Source: Stentor coeruleus (Eukaryota > Ciliophora > Heterotrichea > Heterotrichida > Stentoridae). Taken from it: 64,000 nt of DNA. The stretch is from NCBI GenBank assembly GCA_001970955.1, contig MPUH01000180.1, positions 25,230 through 89,229 of the forward strand, in the 5' to 3' direction. The translations under genes were made by a program, and so were the position numbers. Below, piece after piece: positions 9,427-21,411 of this stretch. The notes under the pieces were generated by a model. The model ran no database searches and was not told where the DNA came from. It was given only the letters and a program-made list of their open reading frames with translations. Numbering within the stretch: the first letter of the stretch is position 1; every line of letters begins with the position of its first letter.

Positions 9427-12400
9427 ATGGAACTAACAATGGAAAAAGTAACTACCCAAGCAAAAAGCTTTCAAATCAGTGGCGATATAGAATTACAGCA
9501 AAAAAAATATCAGGAAGCCTATCAATTTTATAAACAATCCTTTGAATGTAGAATGGTTTATAATACAAGAATGAATAAAGAAAATTCTTCTATATTTAAA
9601 AGACTAGCTTTTGTTTTATATATGATTGGAGATGATCCTAACAATTGTGATTACTGCAATTTAGTTGAAGCAAGAGACTTCGCAAAACGTTATGAAAAAA
9701 TAAAAAAAACTAAGTGCACTTTATCTAAAAGTATGTATCAAATTTATATCATTATCGGGATGTATAATATGAAAGCAGAGAGGTATGAAAAGGCAATCAA
9801 TGCATTTGAAAAACACTTAAAATTCTATAATCCTGGATCAGATGATAATATTGTGACTAATACTTTAGTATTAAGTAATCTAAGTATTTTATACTTGAAA
9901 ATATCAAATTCCCGTAAAGCTTCAAAAATCTTCAACCAATGCGAATTTTCATTAGAAAAAATCGCATCTCAAGAACTTGATATTGGGCTTATATACTACA
10001 ACCTAGGACTTTATTGCCAAAATACAAAATTCATCTTAAAAGCTTTAAAGTATTTCAAACAATGCAAAAAAATACGTGAAAAATACCTAAAATCAGACCA
10101 CCTTGACCTTATGACAGTCAATAATAACATAGGGTTTATATATAAATCATTAAACAAAAACACCAAAGCTTTTAATTATTATATAAAATCCTATAGCATT
10201 GGTAAGAAAATCTTTAATCCTAATCATCCAGATCTAGCAGCAATTTATAATAATTTAGGAGATTATTACGAAGAAATAGATAAAAAGGAAAAAGCTTTAA
10301 AATTATATTGTAAATGCTTAAAAATAAGAGAAAAAGTTCTAAATTGTGACCATCTTGATTTGGCTAGAATTTATAATAGTCTTGGATTTCATTATTTTAA
10401 TATAGGGGAAAATAATAAAGCTTTTGATTATTATAAGATGTGCATAAATATACGAGAAAAATTTCTTGATCCAAAACATGAAGATCTTGCTGTTATTTAT
10501 AATAATCTTGGGTGTTATTATCAGAAAACTAACGAATTAACAAAAGGTCTTGAGATGCTTAAAAAAGCTAAGAAAATTAGAGAAAAAATATTAGATTCAA
10601 ACCATCTTGACTTAGCTATAGTTTATGATAATTTAGGTAGTTTATATCAAGCTATGGTAAATGATATGAAAACTTTGAAATACTATGAAAAATGTATAAG
10701 TATAAGGGAGAAAAATCTTAGCCCAGACCATCGTGATCTAGCAACAATTTACATACATTTTGGGTCTTTTTGTTTTAGTATATCAGATAACTATAAAGCT
10801 CTTGAATACTATGAGAAATGTAAAAACATTAGAGAAAAATGCTTCAACTCTGACCACCCTGAAGTTGCAACTATTTATAACAGTCTTGGTATTTTATACG
10901 AATCTTTAAATGAAAAGAAAACAGCGCTTGAATTTTATGAAAAATGTAAAATCATCAGAGAAAAAGTTTTAAATACAGATCATCCAGACATAGCAATAAT
11001 ATACAATAACTTAGGGTATTTATACAAAAGTTTAAACGAAACTGAAAAATCACTTGAGTTTTATGAAAAATCTCTAAAAATAAGAGAAAAAGTCTTAGAT
11101 CCCTACCACCCAGACCTAGCAAAAATCTATAACGACCTTGGGTGCTTATACCAAAGCTTAAGCAATATAACAAAAGCTTTAGAATTATATGAAAAATGTA
11201 AAAACATAAGAGAAAAAGCTCTTCCTTCAGACCATCCCGACCTTGCAACAGTCTATGAATCTTTAGGTTCTTTATATTTGCAAACTAAACATAAAAAAAC
11301 CGCTTTTGATTATTATGAAAAATGTAGATGTATAAGATCAAAAACTTTAAGCCGAAACCATCCAGACCAAGCTAAGATTTTTTTTAACCTAGGAACAATA
11401 TACGAACAATTTAATGAAAACAAAAAAGCTTTAGATTATTATCAAAGATGTCAAAACATAAAAGAAAAAATCCTAAATGAAACTCATCCTGAATTGGTAT
11501 CTTTATATAAAAGCTTAGGATCTATATATAAAAAATTATCAGATAATGAATCAGCTCTTTTTTATTATTTAAAAGCTAAAGATATTAAAGAAAATAACAT
11601 ACAATCAGAAGATCTTGAATTAGCTGATATATATAATAATTTAGGTATTATTTATGGAGATAAAGGGGATAATCAAATATCCCTTAAACTGTTTCAAAAT
11701 TCTCAAAACATAATAGAAAAACTACAAGAAAACATTTTTTCTCTTGTTTCGATTTATTTTCTTTTAGGGAATTTTTATTTTAATACGAAAAAATTAACAA
11801 AATCTTTAGAATTTTTAGAAAAGTGTAGGAATATTGGAGAAAAACACTTTCAAAATGATGACCCTTTTTTAGCAAGTATATACAATAGTTTAGGAAATCT
11901 TTATTTGGAATCAGAGGAAAACAGCAAAGCATTGGAGTTTTTGGAAAAATCAAGGCTTATTGGAGAAAAAGTTTTAAACTCTGATGATAATGATTTAGCT
12001 AAAATTTACAACAGTTTAGGGAATTTGTATCAAGCGATGGATGATAATAAAAAAGCATTATGTTTTTATGATAAATCTTTAAAAATAAGAGAGAAAATAT
12101 TAGATGCAAATCATATTGAAATGGGGAAAATTTATAATGATTTAGGACTTTTTTATTACAAAATAAATGAAAAGGAAAAAGCTTTAGGGTTGTTTGAAAA
12201 ATGCAAATCTGTTAGAGAAAAGAATTTGAATCCAAACCATCTTGATTTGGCTAGTATTTATAATAATATTGGGAGATTATATCAATATTCTAATAAAAGA
12301 GAAAAAGCTTTTGAAATGCTGGAAAAGTGCAGGTTTATAAGAGAAAAAGTTCTTAATTGTGATGATTTGGATGTTGCTTTAATTTATAATGATTTAGGTT

Positions 12401-14086
12401 GTTTTTATTATGAAGGAAATGAGTATAAAAAAGCTTTGGAATTTTTCGAGAAATGTAAAAAAATAAGAAAAAAAGTATTAAAAGATGACCATTTAGACCT
12501 TGCGACAATTTATAATGACTTAGGATGTTTGTATCAAAGCATTAACGAAAAAAAAAAAGCATTCAAATCACTTGAAAAATGTAAAAATATAAGAGAAAAA
12601 CATTTAAAACCTGAACACTTAGACCTTGCTATAATTTATAATAGTCTTGGGTCTTTTTATTTAAGTATTGAAAATAAGAAAAATGCTCTTGAGTTGTATG
12701 AAAAATGCAGGCATATTAGAGAAAAAATACTTAAAAATGATCATCCTGACCTTGGGAATATTTATAAAAATCTTTCAATATTGTATAAAAAAATTGGGGA
12801 TAACAAGAAAACACTTGAATATTTAGACAAGTATAGGGCGATTAAAGGGGAAATTCATGAAAATTATCATGAAATTATAATTTCTGATGAAAAATTAAAT
12901 ATTAAACCTAGCAAAAATTGTTATAAAAAAGAAGGAAAATTTTTTGAAGGATTTCAAAATGCATTAATTCCCTTAATGCATATAAATAATAATCAAACAA
13001 CAGATTCTGTTATAATAAATGATAAAACATCTTCAACAAAAAAATCTAAAAAGCAAACTTACAGAAAATATATTAGTTTGATTGATGATATAAAAATAAC
13101 AGTGCCGCTTTATAACATCTGCAAAGTTTTTCCAAATATTTATTGTGAAAAATCAAATAAGTTTCATCTCAATCAGTATTCGGTTATAAAAGGTTATAAT
13201 AAACTAATATTTTCATCTCAATCAGTATTCAGTTATAAAAGGTTATAATAAACTAATATTTTGTTCATACTTCAAAGCTAGATTCAAATTTTATTATCGT
13301 GTTCATAAAGAGATAAAATTTTTGAGAGTTTTGAATAAAAAGTGCAATTCATTTACGAGCTTTTTAGGCTTCAAGGCAAAAAATGATGGAAGGTATTTTT
13401 CTAATATATATACTGATTGTGGATTAGAACTAAAGAGTTTCATTGATCAAAATCCTGACTTACATGAAAGAGATATGAAAACTATTTTTTACAACTTAAT
13501 AAAAGCATTTTATATACTAAAAAAAAATAATATTGTACACAATAGACTAAACCCAAATAAAATCCTAGTTAAATCTCCAGAGGAAATATTTATTTGTAAC
13601 TTAAGGTACTCAATGCATTTTACCCAAAGATATGATAATAATTTTCTGAATTGCTTTCCATTAATGCGAGGTGATCCTGACTTTTTTTCTCCTGAGTTAA
13701 TGACATGTTATAGATTATCCAAAATGCCTTATTATCTTATATACGATCCATTTAAGTCAGAACTTTTTTCATTAGGATTATGTCTTTTGCATTCATGTGG
13801 AATTTATATAAAGGATCTAAATATATTTGGAATAAATTATGATATATATATTTATAATATGCTTTGTATAAGCTACGGTTATATAGCATATGATAGTTTG
13901 AAAAAAATTTCTTATAAAAGACTTAAAATTGATCTTCAAAATATTATTGATCAAAGAATTGAACAATTTCCTTATAAATCTTTAATACCAATTCTGAAAA
14001 GGATGCTCGAGGTTGATATGGTAGAAAGAGCAACTATTGATGAAGTTTATAAAATTGCTATGTTGTTTATGGGAATTATAGGATAG
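9427..14086 (+). CDS. Giant KLC-type TPR protein with C-terminal pseudokinase domain, split by a 49-bp duplication
   Basis: The first 1,273 codons (9427-13248) encode at least 23 tandem 42-residue TPR units of kinesin-light-chain type, with the pattern ALEYYEKCKxIREKxLxxDHPDLAxIYNxLG. The frame stops at 13248 just after a 49-bp tandem duplication (13162-13259). The frame that continues, 13322-14086, begins with TTG rather than ATG and encodes the C-lobe of a protein-kinase fold. Counting only one 49-bp copy, the reading frame runs without a stop from the TPRs through an N-lobe-like segment (HKEIKFLRVL, the alpha-C region) into that C-lobe, about 1,536 aa. The kinase part is inactive by motif: HRDLKPEN is HNRLNPNK, DFG is NLR, and the Gly-rich loop is lost. 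TPRs of this type bind peptides, so a scaffold role is likely. Whether the duplication is real or an assembly fault is unresolved. Confidence 0.8.
13162..13259. repeat. 49-bp tandem duplication, frame-disrupting
   Basis: Copies at 13162-13210 and 13211-13259 differ by one base (cggtt versus cagtt). The unit length is not a multiple of three, so the second copy shifts the frame and brings the TAA stop at 13246-13248. Confidence 0.95.
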
Positions 14087-14949
14087 ATAATTAAGAATAG
14101 TTTTAATTAATTTAATGTTTTTGAAAATTGAATGATTTTTTTGATAAAATAGTTAAGGTAGTTTAGGCTTTATAGAAAATTACTTTGAATTTGTGGTTTT
14201 TTAATAAGATTTTTTGATTGTGTTACTGATAAAAATTTTTAAGTATTTTCATAAGGAAATATTGTATTTAAAAAATGATTATGATATAATTAGAGGATTA
14301 TTAATTGTATATTTTCTTATAATTATGAACTATGAGAGATTTTACTAGTTTTTACTTTTGATAGACTTAATATGTTAGGATCTAGTTAAGGATATTATAA
14401 AAATTATGGTTTTCAAAGCTGTAAGACTGGCTATGTATGCTATAAAATAGAATATAAAAATTAATAATTTTTTTTAACGCATGGGATATTCTTTCAATTT
14501 TGCATCTAATTTTTTGATGTTGTAAGTTAAATTGTATTTTTGACTTAAAAATAATGATATTCCCTTAATTGTGTTTATTTTATTCTGTAAAGAAAATGGA
14601 ATTATTTTATAAGAATCATTTACCCTAACTGCAATATTATATTTGTAATAAATCTGCATCTCTTCAAGAATAAACCTAAACCCTAATATTATACACTTAA
14701 TAATCAAATTATTTATTTTTTCTATAAAATCATATCAAAAAAATCATCCCAACAATATCCTACATAAAAAAGTCAATTAATCACGATAAATTCTTAAAGT
14801 CATCTCATAAAAAAAATCATTATAAGCTTTCAGTCAAACCTAAATTCATCTATCATAATAAAATTTTAAAATCTTCTATCAAAATCCTAACAAAATCTCC
14901 ATAAACCTTCCCAAAAAACCATAAAAAATCTAAAACTAACTTATATATT
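14087..14949. other. Intergenic between convergent genes, 0.86 kb
   Basis: G/T-rich after the TPR gene (to about 14460) and strongly C/A-rich before the minus-strand gene (about 14700-14949), consistent with two 3' flanks. A 77-codon minus-strand frame at 14474-14707 has no ATG at its 5' end and was not accepted. Confidence 0.5.
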
Positions 14950-16830
14950 TTAAACTAATTCCTGATCGTTAAGTACTATCTCATCTATATCATCTTTAGC
15001 TGTTGATTCATCTTTAGCTGTTGATATATCCAGTTTCTTGCCATCAATTTCAGGTGTTTTATAATAATTAACATTAGACATCATAGCTGCTCTACTAATC
15101 TGATAAAATGGATGTGAATATCTACTCAATGTTTTATAAAGCAATTGTGATGGTTGTTTATAATACTTTTTAATCAAAAAATGTGTTTCATAAACTATAC
15201 CTATTTTATCAAGCTCAATATCTAAATCATTTATATATTTTTTTACCTTCGCATAAAGTTCATTATTAATAAAGTTTTTTTTTAACATAAGTAACATTGG
15301 CACATCTTTAATCTCATACAAAGCATCAGCAAGTTCAGATAATAAATCATAAGAAACTGTTTTTCCTGTCATTTTAATCTCTAAGAAAAACTAAATATTG
15401 CTTACAACAGCGCCATCTGAAGGGCGTTTATCTTTTAAATAGCATTTCATAACTGCATCTCTAACTTCTTTAAAAGTAAAAACATCTAATTCCAAATCTG
15501 TACCTTTTCTATAAGTTTCATGGAATTTTTGGATGATTTTATTCGCAGCTTCAACGTATTCCCCTTCACAATCGATTTCACTGATAATTGTAATGATTTT
15601 AACCATAAGAATAGGGGTCATTTTTTCATCAGAAAATCGGCTGTATTCATTAAACAACAAGCAAAGAAATTCGTTTTTTTTATATTTCGCAGCATTTATA
15701 ACTATAGATTCAATAACAAACATAGGGATATTTAATGAAATTCCTTTTCTCATTTGACATTCAAACCATTCAATAACAGAATTCACATCTTGTTCTCTTG
15801 GCACAATTTCTGTAAATGCTTTAAAAATAAGTTCATCATCTTCATATTCAGCATTAGTATAATCATCGACAATTTCTTTTCTTAAATCAAAATGATCTTT
15901 ACTTAATTCTTTATACCATTTGCTTTTTGAAAGCACATCTGAAGCAATCTCTTTAGCTCTTTCTGACATATCTTCAACGAAATCATTTCTAAAATTATTT
16001 ATGAAGTCATCTATTTCTTCTTCTGGCAAAATATATGTGTCTTCTTCATTTTCAACTTTTTCTAGTTCTAAAGGTACACAACCTAGACTCATAGCTTTGT
16101 TATATGTTTCTTCATCAGTAGTATAATTTATTTTAATGGGTTTATTTGTAGATAAAAGTCCTGATTTACCTTTAAGCTTAAAAGCATATTCTAATTCTCT
16201 AGCAGTGCTTTCAATTAGTTGGTTTTTAGAGTCTTCATAATCTTCTTCATCGATGCGTTTAAGGTAAAAGAAAGCGTATTTTATAAGTGGGAGATAGTTT
16301 TCAGGGTAGGTTGCATAGAATCTGAGGAAATTTTTAGCGGCATGTGAGCTGAATTTCATAGGTAAGGCGTAAAAAGTCATTTCTGAAGCGAGAGTTCTCC
16401 ATAGTTTCTTGTTTTCATCTGTGCCTAAAGGTTTGGTTGATAAAAGAGTATTTGCGATCTATATTAAAATTACAGGAGCATAAGGGAAAGGTTTATTAGG
16501 AAATGAGTGCCACATTATATGAATAGCTGCATTAAGCCCTTTCATATCTCTTGCAATAAGACATTGCTTTAAAAATATTCTCAAATCAGGCAAACTTGAT
16601 TCTGGCACGGTCAATGGTTTTTGAAGCTCTTGAGATTTGATTTTCACTAGCTTTGATATAAGACGAGATGTCCTTTTGTACTTAAGCAATTCAGAAACTA
16701 AAGGACTGAAATCGTTTGCATTTTCTTTAAGTTCATGGGTCAGCATGTTTTCACATGCATACATTGCTGGGATCAATCCTTTTTCAAGCTCTAAGGCTAG
16801 TTTACCAAACATTCGTGCTACGACACTCAT
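14950..16830 (-). CDS. Unknown 616-aa helical protein, three exons
   Basis: Three exons, 16830-16474, 16458-15406 and 15390-14950, are joined by two 15-nt GT-AG introns. With both removed the frame is uninterrupted and the length divides by three. The product is predicted almost wholly alpha-helical, with an acidic middle (about residues 225-300, containing EEEIDDFINNF) and a C-terminal near-repeat STAKDESTAKDD. There is no signal peptide or membrane segment. Helical hairpins could mean an ARM/HEAT-like or PPR-like repeat protein, but no signature was firm enough to name a family. ATG at 16830 was chosen because it is the first Met of the first exon and the G/T-rich 5' flank begins directly upstream. 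Confidence 0.8.
15391..15405 (-). other. 15-nt intron
   Basis: On the minus strand it reads GTAAGCAATATTTAG, phase 0. Read through, it gives an in-frame TAG; removed, it joins two open exons. Confidence 0.9.
16459..16473 (-). other. 15-nt intron
   Basis: Minus-strand sequence GTAATTTTAATATAG, phase 0, ending in an in-frame TAG if retained. Removal fuses PYAP to IANTLLSTK in a continuous frame. Confidence 0.9.
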
Positions 16831-17545
16831 ATTTATTTCCTTAGGCTAGGCTTTATAGTTAAATTTGGATGGTGAAAAATTGGAAGAAAGTACGAGTTTA
16901 TGAAAGATTTAGGATGAGGTTGTATGATTAAATTTTTAATGACAAGGTTGTTGTTTAAAGAATTGGGTTTAGAAATAGGAAGGGTTTTTTTGTATAAGAT
17001 TGATAGGAAAGGTTTATAATATGAGGCAATGTTGATATGGTAAAGGTGGGTATTAGGAATTTGTATTTTTTAGGCAATGTTGATATGGTAAAGGTAGGTA
17101 TTAGGAATTTGTATTTTTTTAGATGATTTTTTATGGATAAATGCTAGGTTTTGTAGGATTATGATTTGAGAAAATACTGGATGTGTTGATAGAGATTTTA
17201 GTGTTAGGAGTTTGATGTGATGGATGTTTAGAAATAAAGTGGTGTTTTTTATTGGGATTTAGATGCGAAAAATTCAATCATTATTTTTTTATACTTAAAG
17301 ACTGAATATCAAAAAATCTATACCTTTTACTGATTACTAAACATAACCTTTACTACAGCATTATCCATATAATTTATATTTAATCTTTTATTATACAGAA
17401 TCAGCTCTAATTTAATATATAACACTTCAATACTTTCAATTATTTTTTAAAAATATTCCTCAGCATGAAGACTATAACAATAAAATCTTTCAAATGACTC
17501 AAAAAAAAATCCATAAATTTAACTTCATAATAAAAACAGTTATAA
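16831..17545. other. Divergent intergenic region, 0.7 kb, with a 48-bp tandem repeat
   Basis: The clearest example of the strand-bias switch: 16850-17265 is G/T-rich with very few C, and 17280-17545 is C/A-rich with very few G, matching the 5' flanks of the minus-strand gene on the left and the plus-strand gene on the right. Copies of a 48-bp tandem duplication lie at 17024-17071 and 17072-17119. No ORF or RNA gene was found. Confidence 0.6.
17024..17119. repeat. 48-bp tandem duplication
   Basis: Two adjacent 48-bp units differ at one base (gtggg versus gtagg). It is non-coding, in the 5' flank of the minus-strand three-exon gene. Confidence 0.9.
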
Positions 17546-18727
17546 ATGATAGAAGAACGACTTGCAGCAGAACTACAGAAAAGGGCTTTAGAAAGAGAAA
17601 GAGAAAAACGTGAAGTCCAGCGAATTGTAGCAGAAAGTGAAGAACTTCGTGATTTAAAGCAAAAACTTATGACAGCCTATATAAACAAAGAGAGAACCGC
17701 TCAGATTCAAGAAGTTCAATCAAGACGTGAAGAAGAAGTCTATCGTGATGCAATGATAGAAAAAAACATGTTGAAAAACGCTGAAAACCAGCTGAAAATC
17801 CAAGCGAAAGTTGAAGAACAAAAACGTCAGGATCGGCTTAAAAGTAAAGAAGTCCTCCAGCAACAGATGATTGAAAGAGAACAACTAAGAATTGAAGCTA
17901 ATGCCGAATACATAAAAGAAAAAGCTCAAGTCGATGCTTTAGTCCAAAGAATGATCCAAGAAGATGAAGCTGTATATAGAATTCAGCAAGAAAAAATGCA
18001 AAAATCCATTCAAGACATGGAAGAAAGCTTTCGTCTAAGACATGAACAAAAACAACGAGAACTTGAAAGAGAACTTAAACAAAACGAAGAACTTCGCAAA
18101 TATGAAGAAGCACGTGAAAAACGTGAACGTGAATTAGCAATACTTAGAGCTAAAAGAGAAGAAGCCCGGAATGAAATCTTTGAACGTTTACAAGCTGAAG
18201 AAGAAAAACGTCGAGCTGAACAAGAATATATAGAAAAGTTGAGAACTGATCTTTATTATGAAGAATTTGAATATAATGAAAGACTTAAAGAAAGATTAAG
18301 AAAAGAAAAGGAAATGAGGGTTAGAGAAGAGTTAATGGCGGCAAATGAGTATCAGAAACAACTTAAGGAAGAGAGGAAATTTGAAGAGGAGAGAATGGAA
18401 AGGCAGTTTAAAGAACAGATGATGAAGAAATTTGCTGAAGATGATCGTGTTGAACAGATGAATGCTCAGAAAAGGAGGATGAAAGAATTAGAACATAAAA
18501 GACAGGCTGATTTGTTGTGGCAACAGAAAGCTGAACTTATTAGGATTCAGAGAGAGAGAGAAGAGGAGGAGGAAAGGAAGATTAAGGAAGATGAGGATAG
18601 GAAGAAGGAGATTATTGAAAGAGAAAGACAGAGGATGCTGCAGGAACTTGCCCCACATGTGGCTGATTATTTGCCTAAAGGGACATTGCGTACGTTTGAT
18701 GAAAAAGCTTATACTATTAGAAAATAA
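17546..18727 (+). CDS. MNS1: MNS1-like axonemal coiled-coil protein
   Basis: The 393-aa protein is one long Glu/Arg/Lys-rich helix of the trichohyalin-plectin homology (TPH) type, predicted coiled coil throughout. It ends with QELAPHVADYLPKGTLRTFDEKAY. The YLPKG-type ending after a long TPH coiled coil is characteristic of MNS1, a microtubule inner protein of ciliary doublets. The protein is shorter than vertebrate MNS1 (about 495 aa) and seems to lack its N-terminal part. No GTAA...AG mini-intron or upstream exon was found before the ATG at 17546, so this start is kept. CFAP53 or trichoplein are alternatives in the same TPH group, but their ends differ. Confidence 0.75.
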   Translation: MIEERLAAELQKRALEREREKREVQRIVAESEELRDLKQKLMTAYINKERTAQIQEVQSRREEEVYRDAMIEKNMLKNAENQLKIQAKVEEQKRQDRLKSKEVLQQQMIEREQLRIEANAEYIKEKAQVDALVQRMIQEDEAVYRIQQEKMQKSIQDMEESFRLRHEQKQRELERELKQNEELRKYEEAREKRERELAILRAKREEARNEIFERLQAEEEKRRAEQEYIEKLRTDLYYEEFEYNERLKERLRKEKEMRVREELMAANEYQKQLKEERKFEEERMERQFKEQMMKKFAEDDRVEQMNAQKRRMKELEHKRQADLLWQQKAELIRIQREREEEEERKIKEDEDRKKEIIERERQRMLQELAPHVADYLPKGTLRTFDEKAYTIRK

Positions 18728-18966
18728 GTTAGATAGTTGGTTAATTTTAAAAAGAAAATTATGGGATGTAATGGATGATGATGTTTAAAGTTGTGATTTT
18801 TTTTATGGAAGTTATGAGTGGTAAAAATAGAAGAAATATAAAGATTAGGTATTGACAAAGGAAATTTTATGGATTTTTATAGGGAAAATGCTTATAGTAA
18901 AGTTATATGTAAAATAGTAAATTGCAAATACAAAACTGAAAAAAAACAAGTTTTACTTAATTACAA

Positions 18967-21255
18967 CTAACAAAACTCTTCTTTCAGTTTTAACAAATAT
19001 AGCTTTATCTGATCTTTTGAGATTTTAGCTTTTTTCAACTTGACCAACTCTTCAACCAGCTTCATTTTTTTTTTCTCCTTACAATCCAAAGCTTGTTTTT
19101 GACACCTACTCATAATCTCTTCAAAATCATGCAAAAACTTCTGAGCTCTAATTGATATATTTTGTGGTAAAGCGCTTTGCAAAGCTAATTCAATTCCATA
19201 ACCAGAAGTTCGGCTAGCTGGTCCAAGCGACACAACATAATTTTCTATATGAATATTTATAATACAAGGATTTAGCGACTCAAGCAAAGAGAGTTGATGA
19301 AAATGAGTAGCGACTAATGTAAAGGCATGAGTCTTGAATAATTTCTCACATATTGCCCAAGCTAAAGCAATACCATCTTGAGTTGATGTACTTTTCCCAA
19401 GTTCATCAAGTAAAACAAGGCTTTCAGAATTACAAGTATTTAATATATACCTACAATCATACATTTCAGCAACAAAACTCGATGAATTAAGTTCAATTGA
19501 CTCTTTATCTCCAATTCTGGTAAGTATATAACTTAAAGGACTAATTACAAATTTTTTAACAGGAACAAAACATCCACTATGTGATAATATTGATAAAAGT
19601 GCTAAAGTTTTCAAATAAGTTGTTTTACCTGAAGAATTCGCCCCAGTAAGGACTTGCAAACAACACGATCTAGAAAATTTATAATCATTGCTTTTTATAT
19701 CTTTTTTGCATATAAGCAAAGGATTTTTTCCTTCTACAATTTTGATTTTCCCTTCTTTAAAAATAGGTTTACTACATTCATAAGTTATAGAAAACACACT
19801 AAAAGCTAGATATAAGTCTAAAGTAGCTACAGCTTGTGATATATTATAAAGACAAATAATCTTATCTCTAGCTTTCGCACATAATTCTTCAATAACCGAA
19901 TAAGTTCTATTAATAATCTCAGTTTGTGAGGATTTAATTTTTTCATTAAGATGAAGTAATGAATATGTTGTCGCAAAACATTTTTTTTCTTTATGAGTTA
20001 TTTTTAATAAATGTTCCCCAAGAAGCGAATAATAATTCCTATGTAAAACACTTGAATCTAATTGTAAATGATACCCACGAACTGGAGTATATATAATACT
20101 AATATTTGAATCAGAAAGCCTACATCTATATTGGCATTCAAGCTTATGTATTTCTTCAATATATTTATTATAAGCCTGTCTAGAAATATCCAATAAAACA
20201 TTTCTCCCCTCTTTAACCAAAAACAAACAGTCAAAAATCGTCACTTTTTTGATTTTTTTTTCAACAACGGTATCAGATAACACATTTATTATATCATCAT
20301 ACAAAGAATCAATTTGCCTATCATCAAGTAACTCAATAAGTTCTTTAAACCCTTTACTACAAAGACTAGTTTTTATAAGAATGTTATATAAATTCTTACA
20401 TTGTTCCAAATTGTGAAATATGTTTAAAATATTTGTTATCTGGCTTCTCATATACTTTTCAGATAATTGTTTTGGTTGTTGGAGGATTTTTGATGTAGCA
20501 AGTTCGGTATTGACAAAAGCTCCTAAACAATTTTTTATTTCAACTCTTGCAACACTATTATTTATAAGTTCTTCAACTGCTGATAATCTTGTATTAACAA
20601 TTTTAGGCTCTTTGTTTGGTTGGAGTAATGAAGCTCTGAGTATTCGGCTTCCAGCTTGAGTTTTACAATCAAACAATCCTACAAGGGCATCTTTTTTCAC
20701 CCCTTCAGCACTTGTCATGATTTCTAAAGCTTTTATAGTATAACAATCTATGATGAGAAAGTTTTTTAAGTATATCAAATTGATTTTTAGACGATCTTTA
20801 TAAACATTAGCATTTTGGATTAGCTCAATATGGGAAATTAATGCTGAAAGTGCTGCAAGGCAGACGTATTTGCTTTGGATATCTTGGTCTAATGGTCTAA
20901 TTAAAGATCCTAAGCAGAGTTGCTCACCTTTGATTTCATCAAATAGTTTTCTAGATAAAAATGATATGTCATAATAGTTTAGATGAGAATGGATACGATG
21001 TGTTAATAAACTTTCTTCTGCGGTTTTACACATGAGGATTTCTACTGGGTCACAATTGTAGATTAATGATAAGGTATGAAAGTAGTCTATATTGTCAACG
21101 TATTGGGTTATAAAAATTTCAAAAGAATTTATGTTGATATAAGCTATACCTACTTCTCTTGAACGGTTTTCTATTATTGACATCATACAAGTTTTGTCTT
21201 TAGAGGTTGAAGGAGTACGTTTGGAGGGTTGACTACCACGAGGTGTGATAAGCAT
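18967..21255 (-). CDS. MSH4: MutS homologue MSH4 (meiotic crossover factor)
   Basis: The 762-aa protein starts with a Ser/Lys/Thr-rich tail, then SREVGIAYININSFEI and the connector, lever and clamp domains of MutS; it lacks the N-terminal mismatch-binding domain I, as MSH4 does. The C-terminal ABC ATPase has a Walker A TGANSSGKTTYLKT near residues 535-548, a Walker B region SLVLLDELGKSTST, and the ATHFHQL switch His. The early block VDNIDYFHTLSLIYNCDPVEIL and the block QSKYVCLAALSALISHIE align with MSH4 rather than MSH5 or MSH2. MSH4 pairs with MSH5 to stabilise recombination intermediates during meiosis. The Walker A is unusual in having Ala for Pro and Ser-Ser for Met-Gly/Ser. The gene is single-exon and ends in TAG. 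Confidence 0.88.
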   Translation of the reverse strand: MLITPRGSQPSKRTPSTSKDKTCMMSIIENRSREVGIAYININSFEIFITQYVDNIDYFHTLSLIYNCDPVEILMCKTAEESLLTHRIHSHLNYYDISFLSRKLFDEIKGEQLCLGSLIRPLDQDIQSKYVCLAALSALISHIELIQNANVYKDRLKINLIYLKNFLIIDCYTIKALEIMTSAEGVKKDALVGLFDCKTQAGSRILRASLLQPNKEPKIVNTRLSAVEELINNSVARVEIKNCLGAFVNTELATSKILQQPKQLSEKYMRSQITNILNIFHNLEQCKNLYNILIKTSLCSKGFKELIELLDDRQIDSLYDDIINVLSDTVVEKKIKKVTIFDCLFLVKEGRNVLLDISRQAYNKYIEEIHKLECQYRCRLSDSNISIIYTPVRGYHLQLDSSVLHRNYYSLLGEHLLKITHKEKKCFATTYSLLHLNEKIKSSQTEIINRTYSVIEELCAKARDKIICLYNISQAVATLDLYLAFSVFSITYECSKPIFKEGKIKIVEGKNPLLICKKDIKSNDYKFSRSCCLQVLTGANSSGKTTYLKTLALLSILSHSGCFVPVKKFVISPLSYILTRIGDKESIELNSSSFVAEMYDCRYILNTCNSESLVLLDELGKSTSTQDGIALAWAICEKLFKTHAFTLVATHFHQLSLLESLNPCIINIHIENYVVSLGPASRTSGYGIELALQSALPQNISIRAQKFLHDFEEIMSRCQKQALDCKEKKKMKLVEELVKLKKAKISKDQIKLYLLKLKEEFC

Positions 21256-21411
21256 TTATAAAGATACAGTGAAATTTTAGTAATTTTTTATAGGATTTTA
21301 GGGATAAAGTTTTGAAAATATTGTTAGAATTTTGGCATGAATTTTTTAAGTTGCATAGTTTTTTTAAGTGTTTGAACTGGATATGTATAGTGAGAATGTG
21401 GATAAATATAA

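Noticed and set aside
10955-11248. Minus-strand ORF inside the TPR gene
   Set aside because: Antisense shadow of the repetitive TPR coding sequence.
14474-14707. 77-codon minus-strand frame
   Set aside because: No ATG at its start and located in the 3' flank of two convergent genes.
15520-16126. Plus-strand ORFs within the three-exon unknown gene
   Set aside because: Antisense shadows; the minus strand has a continuous spliced frame with mini-introns.
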